The notes beneath the pieces were generated by a model. It had not been told where the DNA came from, did no database searches, and saw nothing but the letters and a program-made list of their open reading frames with translations. Made by a program: the position numbers and the translations under genes. A DNA stretch of 64,000 nucleotides from UBA3537 sp038138145 (GTDB lineage Bacteria > Bacteroidota > Bacteroidia > Flavobacteriales > Flavobacteriaceae), in contig JAYQDD010000008.1 in the NCBI GenBank assembly GCA_038138145.1, positions 11,821 through 75,820 on the forward strand, written 5' to 3'. Each line of letters starts with the position of its first letter. The first letter of the stretch is position 1. Below are positions 8,286 to 16,587 of this stretch, in pieces.

Positions 8286-8765
8286 ATGCAAATTAGAGAA
8301 ATCAAAAAGGAGGATAATCCTCAAATTGAATCGGTCATTAGGTCTGTTTTTTTGGAACTAAATCTTCCACTGAAAGGAACTGCCTATGCAGACCCCGAGA
8401 CTTCAATGATGTTTGAAGCTTATGACGTTCCGCGATCTGTTTATTTCGTGCTTGAATCTGAGGGAGAAATTTTGGGTGGTGCAGGAATAAAACCGCTTAA
8501 AAATTATGATGAAACAGTTTGCGAACTTCAAAAAATGTATGCCTTGCCCAAAATGAGAGGTCAGGGGATAGGACAAAAAATAATGGATCATTGCTTGAAT
8601 GCTGCCCGTTCTTTTGGTTTTAAACAGTGTTATTTAGAAACTACTCCAGAGCTCAAAGCGGCCATCAAACTGTACAAACGCAATGATTTTTTGGAAATTG
8701 ATGCTCAACTTGGCGACACCGGCCACCATAGTTGTGGCGTTTGGATGATAAAAAATTTGATATGA
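8286..8765 (+). CDS. GNAT-family N-acetyltransferase
   Basis: A protein of 159 residues with the GNAT fold. The acetyl-CoA-binding motif A is visible as KMRGQGIGQKIM (about 96-107), and the late motif NDFLEID follows LYKR. The substrate is unknown. The stop overlaps the prmC ATG (ATGA at 8762-8765), which indicates translational coupling. It may modify a ribosome-related target, but this is only suggested by the neighbour. Confidence 0.88.
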   Translation: MQIREIKKEDNPQIESVIRSVFLELNLPLKGTAYADPETSMMFEAYDVPRSVYFVLESEGEILGGAGIKPLKNYDETVCELQKMYALPKMRGQGIGQKIMDHCLNAARSFGFKQCYLETTPELKAAIKLYKRNDFLEIDAQLGDTGHHSCGVWMIKNLI

Positions 8766-9604
8766 AACTTCGCGCATTAAAAGAACATTTCAATCAGCAA
8801 TTGGATATCTATCCAGAAACAGAGCGTTTGGTTTTTTTTCAACGGTTGTGTGCGGCGTATCTCAATTTAAAACCCTATCAGCTTGTATTAAATTATGACC
8901 AAGACGTTTCCAATACTGTTGTAAATTCTTTTGAACATGCGTTGAGTCGGCTTAAAAATCATGAACCCATTCAATATATTTTGAGCGAAGCCTATTTTTT
9001 TGGGCTTACTTTTTCTGTCAATTCCTCTGTGCTTATTCCTCGCCCAGAAACCGAAGAACTTGTGGCTTGGGTTTTAGGGCATTTCAAATCAAATGATGCA
9101 CCAAAAATTTTAGATTTGGGAACTGGGTCGGGCTGTATCGCCATTGCACTCGCCAAAACACTCCCCAATGCAGAGGTTTATGCTTTGGATGTTAGCGCTG
9201 AGGCCTTGGAAGTTGCACGAACCAATGCGCAGAAAAATGATGTTTCAATCAATTTTATTGAAGCCAATATGCTCAATTGGGTTAGCAATCAACATTTTGA
9301 TGTAATCTTATCGAACCCCCCATATGTCACTAAAAAGGAACAAGCCCAAATGAAAGAAAATGTATTGGTTCATGAGCCCCATTTGGCCTTGTTTGTAGCC
9401 AATGAATCCCCTCTTATTTTTTATAAGGCACTTAAAAATATTGCTCAAAAAAATTTAAAACCAAATGGGTTTTGTTTTGCTGAACTGAATGAACATTTTG
9501 GCAACGAAACAAAAGTGCTTTTTGATGCGTGCTACTTCAAAAATATTACCCTAAAAAAAGATACATTTGGAAAAGATCGGATGCTAAAAGCACAAAAAAA
9601 ATAA
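8762..9604 (+). CDS. prmC: peptide chain release factor N5-glutamine methyltransferase
   Basis: Methylates the Gln of the GGQ motif of release factors RF1 and RF2 and so improves termination. It has 280 residues: an N-terminal helical domain (about 1-75) that binds the release factor and a Rossmann methyltransferase domain with LDLGTGSGCIAIALA (SAM binding) and SNPPYV (the diagnostic NPPY motif that binds the target Gln). The ATG at 8762 is chosen by the 4-nt overlap with the GNAT gene and by homology; the frame is open further upstream but inside that gene. Confidence 0.96.
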   Translation: MKLRALKEHFNQQLDIYPETERLVFFQRLCAAYLNLKPYQLVLNYDQDVSNTVVNSFEHALSRLKNHEPIQYILSEAYFFGLTFSVNSSVLIPRPETEELVAWVLGHFKSNDAPKILDLGTGSGCIAIALAKTLPNAEVYALDVSAEALEVARTNAQKNDVSINFIEANMLNWVSNQHFDVILSNPPYVTKKEQAQMKENVLVHEPHLALFVANESPLIFYKALKNIAQKNLKPNGFCFAELNEHFGNETKVLFDACYFKNITLKKDTFGKDRMLKAQKK

Positions 9605-9688
9605 ACCTATTTTCGTGTTTTTTTCCCCAATGTTTTGGTCTGATTTTATTACTTTAGTAGCCACAAAACAGCTGGGATATTTATAGCG

Positions 9689-11680
9689 ATGACGGATAAA
9701 GAATTAATCATTCAACTTCGAGAAGAACTCAGACAACACAATTACAAATATTATGTGTTGGACACTCCGAGTATTTCAGATTATGACTTTGATATGAAGT
9801 TGAAACAACTTCAAACCTTGGAGGCGCAACACCCTGAATTTTATGATCCTAATTCGCCAACACTTCGTGTAGGCGGGGCGGTGACCAAAAACTTTCAAAC
9901 GGTGGTTCATGCTCAGCGCATGTATTCTTTAGATAATTCTTACTCCAAAGAAGATTTATTAGATTGGGAAAACCGCATCAAAAAAATGCTCGATGGTCCC
10001 ATTGAATACACTTGTGAGCTAAAATACGACGGTGCATCTATCAGTATAACGTACAAGAATGGCACTCTTTTTCAAGCCCTCACAAGAGGCGATGGAACCC
10101 AAGGCGATGACGTAACCGCTAACGTCAAAACCATAAAATCTGTTCCTTTAAAACTTCAAGGGGACTATCCTGAAACCTTTGAAATTCGAGGAGAGATTGT
10201 ATTGCCCTTTGAAGGGTTTAATACCATGAACAAGGAACGTATTTCTGCTGGCGAAGAACCCTACAAAAATCCTCGAAATACCGCTTCAGGAAGTTTAAAA
10301 TTGCAAGACAGTAGTGAGGTCGCCAAACGTCCTTTGGATTGTCTTTTATACAGTATTGTTGGCGATCATACAGGAATTTCATCCCAATTTGATAATCTAG
10401 AAAAAGCACGTGCTTGGGGCTTTAAAGTGCCTAACGAGGCTCAATGTGTTTCTTCTATTGATGATGTTTTGAAATTTATAGCGCATTGGGACGCTGCGCG
10501 CTACGATTTGCCGTACGAAATTGATGGCATTGTAGTGAAAGTCAACGACTTGCAACAACAAGCCGAATTGGGCTATACCGCCAAAGCACCACGCTGGGCC
10601 ATGGCGTACAAATTTAAAGCCGAGCAAGTCTCAACCTTACTCAATCATATTTCGTATCAAGTGGGGCGTACGGGTGCTATCACACCTGTGGCCAACCTTG
10701 AACCTGTAGCATTGGCAGGAACTATAGTCAAACGGGCCTCTTTACACAATGCCGATCAAATTGAAAAATTGGACGTGCGTTTGGGCGATACGGTTTTTGT
10801 TGAAAAAGGTGGAGAAATCATCCCCAAAATTATGGGTGTAGACCTTACAAAACGACCAACAACCTCTGTGCCCACGGAGTATATCTCGGAATGTCCAGAA
10901 TGCCAAACCCCACTAACAAGAACAGAAGGCGAGGCGCAACATTATTGTCCTAATACTTTGGGGTGTCCGCCGCAAATTATAGGCCGAATCCAACACTATA
11001 TCTCTCGAAAAGCACTGGATATAGAGGGACTTGGCGGTGAAACCGTGGCCTTGTTGGTCAATGCAGGACTGATTAAAGACGCCGCGGATTTATATACTTT
11101 AAGTATTGAAGATGTTTTGCCACTAGAACGGATGGCACAAAAAAGCGCTGAAAATTTAATCAACGGGATAGAACGCTCCAAAAATATTCCTTTCGAGCGG
11201 GTGCTTTTTGGTTTAGGAATCCGCTATGTGGGGGAAACTGTGGCCAAAACCTTGGCCAAACACTACAAAAACGTGGGTGCACTTTCTGAAGCTACCATAG
11301 AAGCGTTAGAAGCTATTGACGAAATTGGAATTAAAATTGCCGAAAGTGTTTATGCCTTTTTCCGTGATGACCATTGTATTCGCTTGGTTTCTCGATTGGT
11401 GGGTTATGGACTACAACTCCAACTCTCTGAAGAAGCGATGGCCAATCAAACTACTTTGTTGGCAGGAGACCGTATTGTTGTGTCTGGGGTTTTTGAAAGC
11501 ATTTCCCGTAACGAACTTAAAGCCCTAATTGAAGCCAATGGGGGTAAAGTAGTCAGTTCTATTTCTGCAAAAACAAGTTATGTGGTGGCAGGTGCCAATA
11601 TGGGGCCCAGTAAACGCCAAAAAGCAGAACAACTCAATGTACCAATCTTAAGCGAGCAAGAGTTTTTGGATAAGGTTTAA
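9689..11680 (+). CDS. ligA: NAD-dependent DNA ligase LigA
   Basis: Seals nicks in replication and repair using NAD. It has 663 residues, the normal length. Domains in order: Ia (NMN-binding, YYVLDTPSISDYDFD), adenylation domain with Lys112 in LKYDGAS, OB fold, a four-Cys zinc finger (CPECQTP to CPNTLGC, about 407-431), helix-hairpin-helix repeats and a C-terminal BRCT domain (about 588-663). It stands alone in its orientation, with a repeat-rich intergenic stretch after it. Confidence 0.98.
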   Translation: MTDKELIIQLREELRQHNYKYYVLDTPSISDYDFDMKLKQLQTLEAQHPEFYDPNSPTLRVGGAVTKNFQTVVHAQRMYSLDNSYSKEDLLDWENRIKKMLDGPIEYTCELKYDGASISITYKNGTLFQALTRGDGTQGDDVTANVKTIKSVPLKLQGDYPETFEIRGEIVLPFEGFNTMNKERISAGEEPYKNPRNTASGSLKLQDSSEVAKRPLDCLLYSIVGDHTGISSQFDNLEKARAWGFKVPNEAQCVSSIDDVLKFIAHWDAARYDLPYEIDGIVVKVNDLQQQAELGYTAKAPRWAMAYKFKAEQVSTLLNHISYQVGRTGAITPVANLEPVALAGTIVKRASLHNADQIEKLDVRLGDTVFVEKGGEIIPKIMGVDLTKRPTTSVPTEYISECPECQTPLTRTEGEAQHYCPNTLGCPPQIIGRIQHYISRKALDIEGLGGETVALLVNAGLIKDAADLYTLSIEDVLPLERMAQKSAENLINGIERSKNIPFERVLFGLGIRYVGETVAKTLAKHYKNVGALSEATIEALEAIDEIGIKIAESVYAFFRDDHCIRLVSRLVGYGLQLQLSEEAMANQTTLLAGDRIVVSGVFESISRNELKALIEANGGKVVSSISAKTSYVVAGANMGPSKRQKAEQLNVPILSEQEFLDKV

Positions 11681-11757
11681 AATTACTCAGCACGAAGTTT
11701 AGATGTTTTGTTTTATACCCATTGTGTATATGTGAAATCATGGCACTTCAATGGGCC

Positions 11758-11777
11758 TGTCTGCCGTCAGGCAGGAT
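11758..11777. repeat. GC-rich quasi-palindrome
   Basis: The stretch CCTGTCTGCCGTCAGGCAGG is an imperfect inverted repeat (CCTG.CTG.C / G.CAG.CAGG), more GC-rich than the surroundings. It resembles mobile palindromic intergenic elements and sits directly upstream of the tandem repeat. It may form a hairpin at the end of the ligA transcript. Confidence 0.45.
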
Positions 11778-11790
11778 CAGCACCCAATAC

Positions 11791-11860
11791 GACATGCTCC
11801 ACTTCGACATGCTCCACTTCGACATGCTCCACTTCGACACGCTCCACTTCGACACGCTCA
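11791..11860. repeat. 15-bp tandem repeat, four full copies plus a partial copy
   Basis: Unit GACATGCTCCACTTC is repeated head to tail at 11791, 11806, 11821 and 11836, with a truncated fifth copy at 11851-11860. Copies 4 and 5 carry GACACG instead of GACATG. There are no spacers, so this is not a CRISPR. It ends in GACACGCTCAGTGG, similar to short intergenic repeats I recall from Flavobacteria. Confidence 0.9.
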
Positions 11861-11918
11861 GTGGACTAGTTGGACCAAGCTCAGTATCTACTTCTGTAAG
11901 CGATGTGTTGGTGGAGGT

Positions 11919-13505
11919 TTAAAACTCCGAAGTCAAATGAAATTTGATGGAAGGGTATTTTTGTTCGGTCATTTGTAGTGTAAATTTAGAATCGGCCAAA
12001 AAGACGAGTTGGCCTTGTTTGTCTTTGGCCAAAAAGCGTTGTTTAACGCGTTTAAATTCTTTAAACTCCTCGTTTTTCTCATCTTGGGGTTCTACCCAAG
12101 CCGCTTTATGAACGTTTAGGTTTTCATAACTGCATTTTGCGCCATATTCGTGTTCCAAACGGTATTGAATCACTTCGTATTGTAACGCTCCAACCGTACC
12201 AATCACTTTTCGTCCATTGAGATCAAGGGTAAATAATTGCGCTACACCTTCGTCCATCAACTGATCAATCCCCTTAAAAAGTTGTTTGGACTTCATGGGA
12301 TCAGCATTGTTGATGTATCTAAAATGTTCAGGTGAAAAACTAGGAATGCCTTTATAATTTAATAGCTCACCTTCCGTAAGAGTGTCGCCGATTTTAAAAT
12401 TACCAGTATCGTGTAGCCCTACAATATCGCCAGGGTAGGAGGTGTCCACAATTTCTTTTTTTTCTGCAAAAAAAGCATTAGGACTCGAAAATTTTAGTTT
12501 TTTGTTGTGGCGTACATGCAAGTAGGGGGTGTTGCGTTTAAATTCACCTGAAACGATTTTGATAAAGGCCAATCGGTCGCGGTGTTTGGGATCCATATTG
12601 GCATGAATTTTAAAGACAAAGCCCGAAAATTTGGACTCATCAGGATGTACAAGACGTTCCTCACTGGCTTTCGGACGCGGTGGTGGGGCAATGTCTATAA
12701 AGCAGTCCAACAATTCGCGAACCCCGAAATTATTCAGTGCAGAACCAAAAAATACAGGTTGAAGATTACCTTCTTGGTAGGCATTTTTATCAAATTCTGG
12801 ATAAATCCCTTGTACCAATTCTATTTCTTCACGTAGGGTTTGAGCCGCTGTATCGCCTACCAATGTGTTTAATTGGTTATCTGATAAATCAGAAATTTCA
12901 ACGGTATCTTCAATATCTTTTTTGCTATCCCCTGTAAACAGATTTATGTTTTTTTCCCATAAATTGTAAATCCCCTTAAAATCGTAACCCATACCAATAG
13001 GAAAACTCAAGGGCGTAATGCTAAGTCCAAGTTTTTGTTCTACTTCATCTAATAAATCAAAAGCGTCTTTTCCCTCTCGGTCCAGTTTATTTACAAATAC
13101 AATGATGGGGATGTTGCGCATACGGCACACTTGGACTAATTTTTCGGTTTGTTCTTCGACCCCTTTAGCCACATCAATTACGACAATTACGCTATCTACC
13201 GCCGTAAGGGTTCTAAACGTATCTTCGGCAAAATCTTTGTGTCCGGGGGTATCTAAAATATTGATTTTGATGTCTTTATACTCAAAAGCCAATACGGAAG
13301 TGGCCACAGAAATTCCACGTTGTCGCTCAATTTCCATAAAATCACTAGTCGCTCCTTTTTTGATTTTATTGCTTTTGACCGCACCAGCTTCTTGAATAGC
13401 ACCACCAAACAACAGAAGTTTTTCTGTTAATGTGGTTTTTCCTGCATCGGGGTGGGATACTATTCCAAAAGTACGACGGCGGAGAATTTCGCTTTTAAAA
13501 GACAT
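11919..13505 (-). CDS. prfC: peptide chain release factor 3
   Basis: Translational GTPase that removes RF1/RF2 from the ribosome after peptide release. It has 528 residues, the usual length. The GTP-binding motifs are complete: SHPDAGKTT (G1, about 17-25), the switch region GATSDFMEIERQRGISV, DTPGHKDF (G3) and NKLDREGKD (G4). The frame ends just inside the repeat-rich spacer after ligA. prmC, which modifies the release factors that RF3 recycles, lies nearby. Confidence 0.97.
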   Translation of the reverse strand: MSFKSEILRRRTFGIVSHPDAGKTTLTEKLLLFGGAIQEAGAVKSNKIKKGATSDFMEIERQRGISVATSVLAFEYKDIKINILDTPGHKDFAEDTFRTLTAVDSVIVVIDVAKGVEEQTEKLVQVCRMRNIPIIVFVNKLDREGKDAFDLLDEVEQKLGLSITPLSFPIGMGYDFKGIYNLWEKNINLFTGDSKKDIEDTVEISDLSDNQLNTLVGDTAAQTLREEIELVQGIYPEFDKNAYQEGNLQPVFFGSALNNFGVRELLDCFIDIAPPPRPKASEERLVHPDESKFSGFVFKIHANMDPKHRDRLAFIKIVSGEFKRNTPYLHVRHNKKLKFSSPNAFFAEKKEIVDTSYPGDIVGLHDTGNFKIGDTLTEGELLNYKGIPSFSPEHFRYINNADPMKSKQLFKGIDQLMDEGVAQLFTLDLNGRKVIGTVGALQYEVIQYRLEHEYGAKCSYENLNVHKAAWVEPQDEKNEEFKEFKRVKQRFLAKDKQGQLVFLADSKFTLQMTEQKYPSIKFHLTSEF

Positions 13506-13521
13506 TGATTATAAATTTGGG

Positions 13522-13529
13522 CAAAGATA
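13522..13529 (-). promoter_or_regulatory. TAnnTTTG promoter box for prfC
   Basis: On the minus strand TATCTTTG (plus-strand CAAAGATA), 16 nt before the ATG at 13505. No TTG at good spacing was found. The short distance implies a leader of about 10 nt. Confidence 0.5.
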
Positions 13530-13651
13530 CTATTATTCAATCAAGAACTATTACTCTTTTTGGGGTTTCTAAGCCGCGAAAATGAGGTTCAAAAATTATA
13601 TTTTAGCAATTAATTAATATAATATCTTAAATTAGTGGGTAATTTAGCACC

Positions 13652-14176
13652 ATGATTGAAGAACAGGTCGTATTGGTCAATGAACATGACGAACAAATTG
13701 GGTTGATGCCCAAAATGGAGGCGCATGAAAAAGCGGTTTTGCACCGTGCCTTCTCGGTATTTATTTTTAATGCCAAAAACGAACTTATGTTACAACAACG
13801 TGCGGCGCACAAATACCATTCGCCATTATTGTGGACCAATACATGTTGTAGTCATCAGCGTGATGGCGAATCCAATATTGAGGCAGGAACACGACGTTTA
13901 CAAGAAGAAATGGGGTTTACGACGCCACTTAAAGAAACGACCTCTTTTATTTATAAAGCGCCTTTTGATAATGGGCTGACCGAGCATGAGTTGGATCACA
14001 TCATGATTGGACACTACGAAGACGATCCGATCATCAACACAGACGAGGTTGAAGACTGGAAATGGATGCCCTTAGAGGAAGTAAAACAAGACATAAGTGT
14101 ACAACCAGCGTTGTATACGGCTTGGTTTAAAATTATTTTTGAAAAATTTTATAATCATCTAAACGCAAAATCATGA
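13652..14176 (+). CDS. idi: isopentenyl-diphosphate delta-isomerase, type I
   Basis: Interconverts isopentenyl and dimethylallyl diphosphate, the isoprenoid building blocks. It has 174 residues and a Nudix-like fold with the catalytic Cys in TNTCCSHQRDGE and the metal/catalytic acid segment EHELDHIMIG. queD follows with an ATGA overlap (14173-14176). Other isoprenoid genes are not in the window, so the supplying pathway cannot be told from here. Confidence 0.95.
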   Translation: MIEEQVVLVNEHDEQIGLMPKMEAHEKAVLHRAFSVFIFNAKNELMLQQRAAHKYHSPLLWTNTCCSHQRDGESNIEAGTRRLQEEMGFTTPLKETTSFIYKAPFDNGLTEHELDHIMIGHYEDDPIINTDEVEDWKWMPLEEVKQDISVQPALYTAWFKIIFEKFYNHLNAKS

Positions 14177-14583
14177 AAGTAACCGTAAGCCGACGTGCAC
14201 ATTTTAATGCGGCCCATAGATTATACAGACCAGATTGGAGCGCTGAAAAAAACGATGCTGTTTTTGGGAAATGCAATAACCCTAATTTTCATGGACACAA
14301 CTACGAGCTTGTTGTGAGTGTTACTGGTGAAATTGATCCCGAAACGGGCTATGTTGTGGATGTAAAAATCTTAAAAGATTTTATAAAATCTGAGGTAGAA
14401 GATGCCTTTGATCACAAAAACCTAAACCTAGATGTCCCCGAGTTTAAAAATTTAAATCCTACTGCCGAAAATATTGTTGTAGTGATTTACAACAAACTCA
14501 AAGCCGTTTTAGATGCTCATTTGTCTTTGGAAGTTACCCTCTATGAAACCCCAAGGAATTTTGTTTCTTACTCTGGAAAATAA
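14173..14583 (+). CDS. queD: 6-carboxytetrahydropterin synthase / 6-pyruvoyltetrahydropterin synthase family
   Basis: A protein of 136 residues of the QueD/PTPS family. Zinc-binding histidines are visible in HFNAAHRL and NFHGHNYEL, the catalytic Cys in GKCNNPNFHGH, and the catalytic triad His in AFDHKNLN. In bacteria the usual role is conversion of dihydroneopterin triphosphate to 6-carboxytetrahydropterin for queuosine, but other pterin roles are possible. The ATG at 14173 overlaps the idi stop; manA begins directly after its stop. Confidence 0.9.
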   Translation: MKVTVSRRAHFNAAHRLYRPDWSAEKNDAVFGKCNNPNFHGHNYELVVSVTGEIDPETGYVVDVKILKDFIKSEVEDAFDHKNLNLDVPEFKNLNPTAENIVVVIYNKLKAVLDAHLSLEVTLYETPRNFVSYSGK

Positions 14584-15555
14584 ATGATGTCAGCACTGTA
14601 TCCACTAAAATTTACCCCCATTTTAAAAGAAAAAATTTGGGGCGGCCAAAAGCTAAATACGTTGTTAAACAAATCCACGGATTTGGATCAAGTTGGCGAA
14701 AGCTGGGAACTGAGCGACGTGGAAGGCGATACTTCCTTGGTGGCGAATGGGGCTCTAGTGGGAACTTCATTAAAAACGCTTCTGGAACAATATAAAGCGG
14801 ATTTGGTTGGCGAAAAAGTTTATGCACAATTTGGCCCAAAATTTCCTTTACTCATCAAGTATATTGACGCCAAAAAAGATTTATCGGTTCAGTTACACCC
14901 CAACGATACATTAGCCAAAGCACGCCACCAAAGTTTTGGTAAAACAGAAATGTGGTACGTCATGCAGGCCGATGAGGACTCAAATTTGATCATTGATTTT
15001 AATCAACCTATGAGTGCAGAACTTTACAAAAAGCATTTGGAGGCAAAAACCTTACCGTCAATTCTGAATTTTGAGACCGTAACCAAAGGAGATACATTTT
15101 TTATAGAAGTTGGGCGTGTACATGCCATAGGAGCAGGGGTATTGTTGGCCGAAATCCAGCAAACCAGCGACATTACCTATCGGGTATACGATTGGGACCG
15201 CACCGATGCCGAGGGTAAACCACGGGAACTACATAACGATTTGGCCATGGACGCTATAGATTTTAAGATGGATAGAGATTTTAAGGTCAATTATAAGCCA
15301 CAAACCAATACGCCCGAACAATTGGTTTCATGTCCCTATTTTACGACTAATATTCTCGATGTTGAGGGCGTAATTTTAAAACACAACACTCAAGATTCTT
15401 TTTTGATTTATATGGCTGTTGATGGCGCTGCTGTTTTTGAAGTTGATGGAAAAGTAACAGAACTATCTTTTGGAGAAACACTTTTAATTCCGGCCTGTAT
15501 GAAGCACTTTAAAATCACTTCACCAAATGCTCGATTGTTGGAGGTTTATATTTGA
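14584..15555 (+). CDS. manA: mannose-6-phosphate isomerase, class I
   Basis: Interconverts fructose 6-phosphate and mannose 6-phosphate for mannose use and for GDP-mannose supply. It has 323 residues, the short bacterial form. Zinc ligands and catalytic features are visible in SVQLHPND, GKTEMWYVMQ and VHAIGAGVLLAEIQQ, followed by YRVYDWDR. The ATG at 14584 abuts the queD stop with no gap; a second ATG at 14587 is equally usable. It forms an operon with idi and queD. Confidence 0.95.
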   Translation: MMSALYPLKFTPILKEKIWGGQKLNTLLNKSTDLDQVGESWELSDVEGDTSLVANGALVGTSLKTLLEQYKADLVGEKVYAQFGPKFPLLIKYIDAKKDLSVQLHPNDTLAKARHQSFGKTEMWYVMQADEDSNLIIDFNQPMSAELYKKHLEAKTLPSILNFETVTKGDTFFIEVGRVHAIGAGVLLAEIQQTSDITYRVYDWDRTDAEGKPRELHNDLAMDAIDFKMDRDFKVNYKPQTNTPEQLVSCPYFTTNILDVEGVILKHNTQDSFLIYMAVDGAAVFEVDGKVTELSFGETLLIPACMKHFKITSPNARLLEVYI

Positions 15556-15563
15556 AAATGATG

Positions 15564-15571
15564 TAATTTTG
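15564..15571 (+). promoter_or_regulatory. TAnnTTTG promoter box
   Basis: TAATTTTG at 15564-15571, 22 nt before the ATG of the small gene at 15594; a TTG at 15538-15540 lies 23 nt upstream of the box. It would give the small gene its own transcript after manA. Confidence 0.5.
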
Positions 15572-15593
15572 TAAAAAATAAATAAATTGAATT

Positions 15594-15860
15594 ATGGCAA
15601 ACGTTAGAAATTTAAAAAAAGATATCAATTATGTTTTAGGAGACATTATTGAAGCGGTATACATTTGGGAATCTGCACATCCAGAAAAAGACCGAAAAAA
15701 GAGTGAGGCCATAATCGATGAAGCTATTGCTACTTTTGACGATCTTATCGAAAAAGTAAATGCGAAAGGCGTTGAAAACCACAAAGCTCATTTTAAAGGC
15801 ATTGTAGACGAGCTCGAAACGAAAGGCCGTGCTATGATTGAAAAAATCAACGCCCTTTAA
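15594..15860 (+). CDS. small conserved hypothetical protein (88 aa)
   Basis: A soluble, charged, mostly alpha-helical protein of 88 residues (MANVRNLKKDINYVLGDIIE at the start) with no signal peptide and no catalytic motif. It resembles short conserved proteins found across Flavobacteriia, but I know no function for it. It has its own likely promoter and is convergent with the lipoprotein gene at 15878. Confidence 0.75.
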   Translation: MANVRNLKKDINYVLGDIIEAVYIWESAHPEKDRKKSEAIIDEAIATFDDLIEKVNAKGVENHKAHFKGIVDELETKGRAMIEKINAL

Positions 15861-15877
15861 TTAGTTGTCTTCAGACG

Positions 15878-16558
15878 TTATTTTTTCAAGTAATCTTTTA
15901 GAATTATACCATACTTTGAGGCTGCTATTCTTGGGGTTAAACTGTTGTATATGGTATCCAAGAAGGTAGAATTTGCATCATATATATCTGAGAGCGCTAT
16001 ATAAGGTGCAACTTCGTTATCTTTATTGTTAATGGCGTAATTAATGCTGTACAAATATTGCCTTTTGAGGTTTGTTTCCATTTGTTTTTCAACAGCAGTC
16101 ACTTCTTTTTCATTGCCCAAACGTTGCGCATTTAACGAAACTTCCATTAATTCTAAGTGTTTGTTTTTAAAACGACTCAAATTATCACGGTAATCTTTAA
16201 GAAGTTTTTGTTGTGCACTCCCTTCAATTTTAGCATCATAAACAAATCGTTTTAAAGTGGTATTGATGGTGGTTAGGCCTTCATCAGCAAAAAACGGTAT
16301 CCGCTCTGCATCCATTACTTTTGTTAAGCTCAAATAAAGCACTTCAGGTTCATTAAGCTGGCATCCTAATTGAAAGGTTTCTTCGCCTTTGATGGATAAT
16401 GAATCTATAGAAATATAAGTGGTATCTTGAAATTTCTGCAAATACACCACTCCTTTTTGTAGCCCTTTTACAGTCACTGAAACTGTGGTGTTTTGTTTGG
16501 GTTCAGTACCACATGCGATGATAGAAAATAGGACTATTAGGATAAAATATTTTTTCAT
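15878..16558 (-). CDS. DUF4369-like lipoprotein
   Basis: A predicted lipoprotein of 226 residues: signal peptide with lipobox FSIIACGT (Cys16). The N-terminal beta-rich region (about 25-110; TVKGLQKGVVYLQKF) resembles the DUF4369 domain often fused to thioredoxin-like domains in Bacteroidetes. Here no thioredoxin domain follows; the C-terminal part is helical. It is probably surface or periplasmic, with unknown function. It lies 29 bp downstream of the DUF819 gene and may be co-transcribed with it. Confidence 0.7.
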   Translation of the reverse strand: MKKYFILIVLFSIIACGTEPKQNTTVSVTVKGLQKGVVYLQKFQDTTYISIDSLSIKGEETFQLGCQLNEPEVLYLSLTKVMDAERIPFFADEGLTTINTTLKRFVYDAKIEGSAQQKLLKDYRDNLSRFKNKHLELMEVSLNAQRLGNEKEVTAVEKQMETNLKRQYLYSINYAINNKDNEVAPYIALSDIYDANSTFLDTIYNSLTPRIAASKYGIILKDYLKK

Positions 16559-16587
16559 GGTTATTTTTAATTTAAAATGTGATTAAT

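Larger units (their letters stand above)
11681..11918. other. noncoding spacer between ligA and prfC with repeat elements
   Basis: A 238-bp gap between the ends of two convergent genes. It holds a quasi-palindrome near 11757 and a 15-bp tandem repeat at 11791-11860. Short open frames across it, one encoding a repeated HFDML peptide, follow from the repeat unit being a multiple of three and are not credible genes. Confidence 0.7.

Noticed and set aside
11791..11860. CRISPR array
   Set aside because: The units are contiguous with no spacers, and 15 bp is too short for a CRISPR repeat.
11722..11922. Small gene with HFDML repeats
   Set aside because: The repeated peptide follows from a 15-bp tandem repeat read in frame; no start signal and no family support it.
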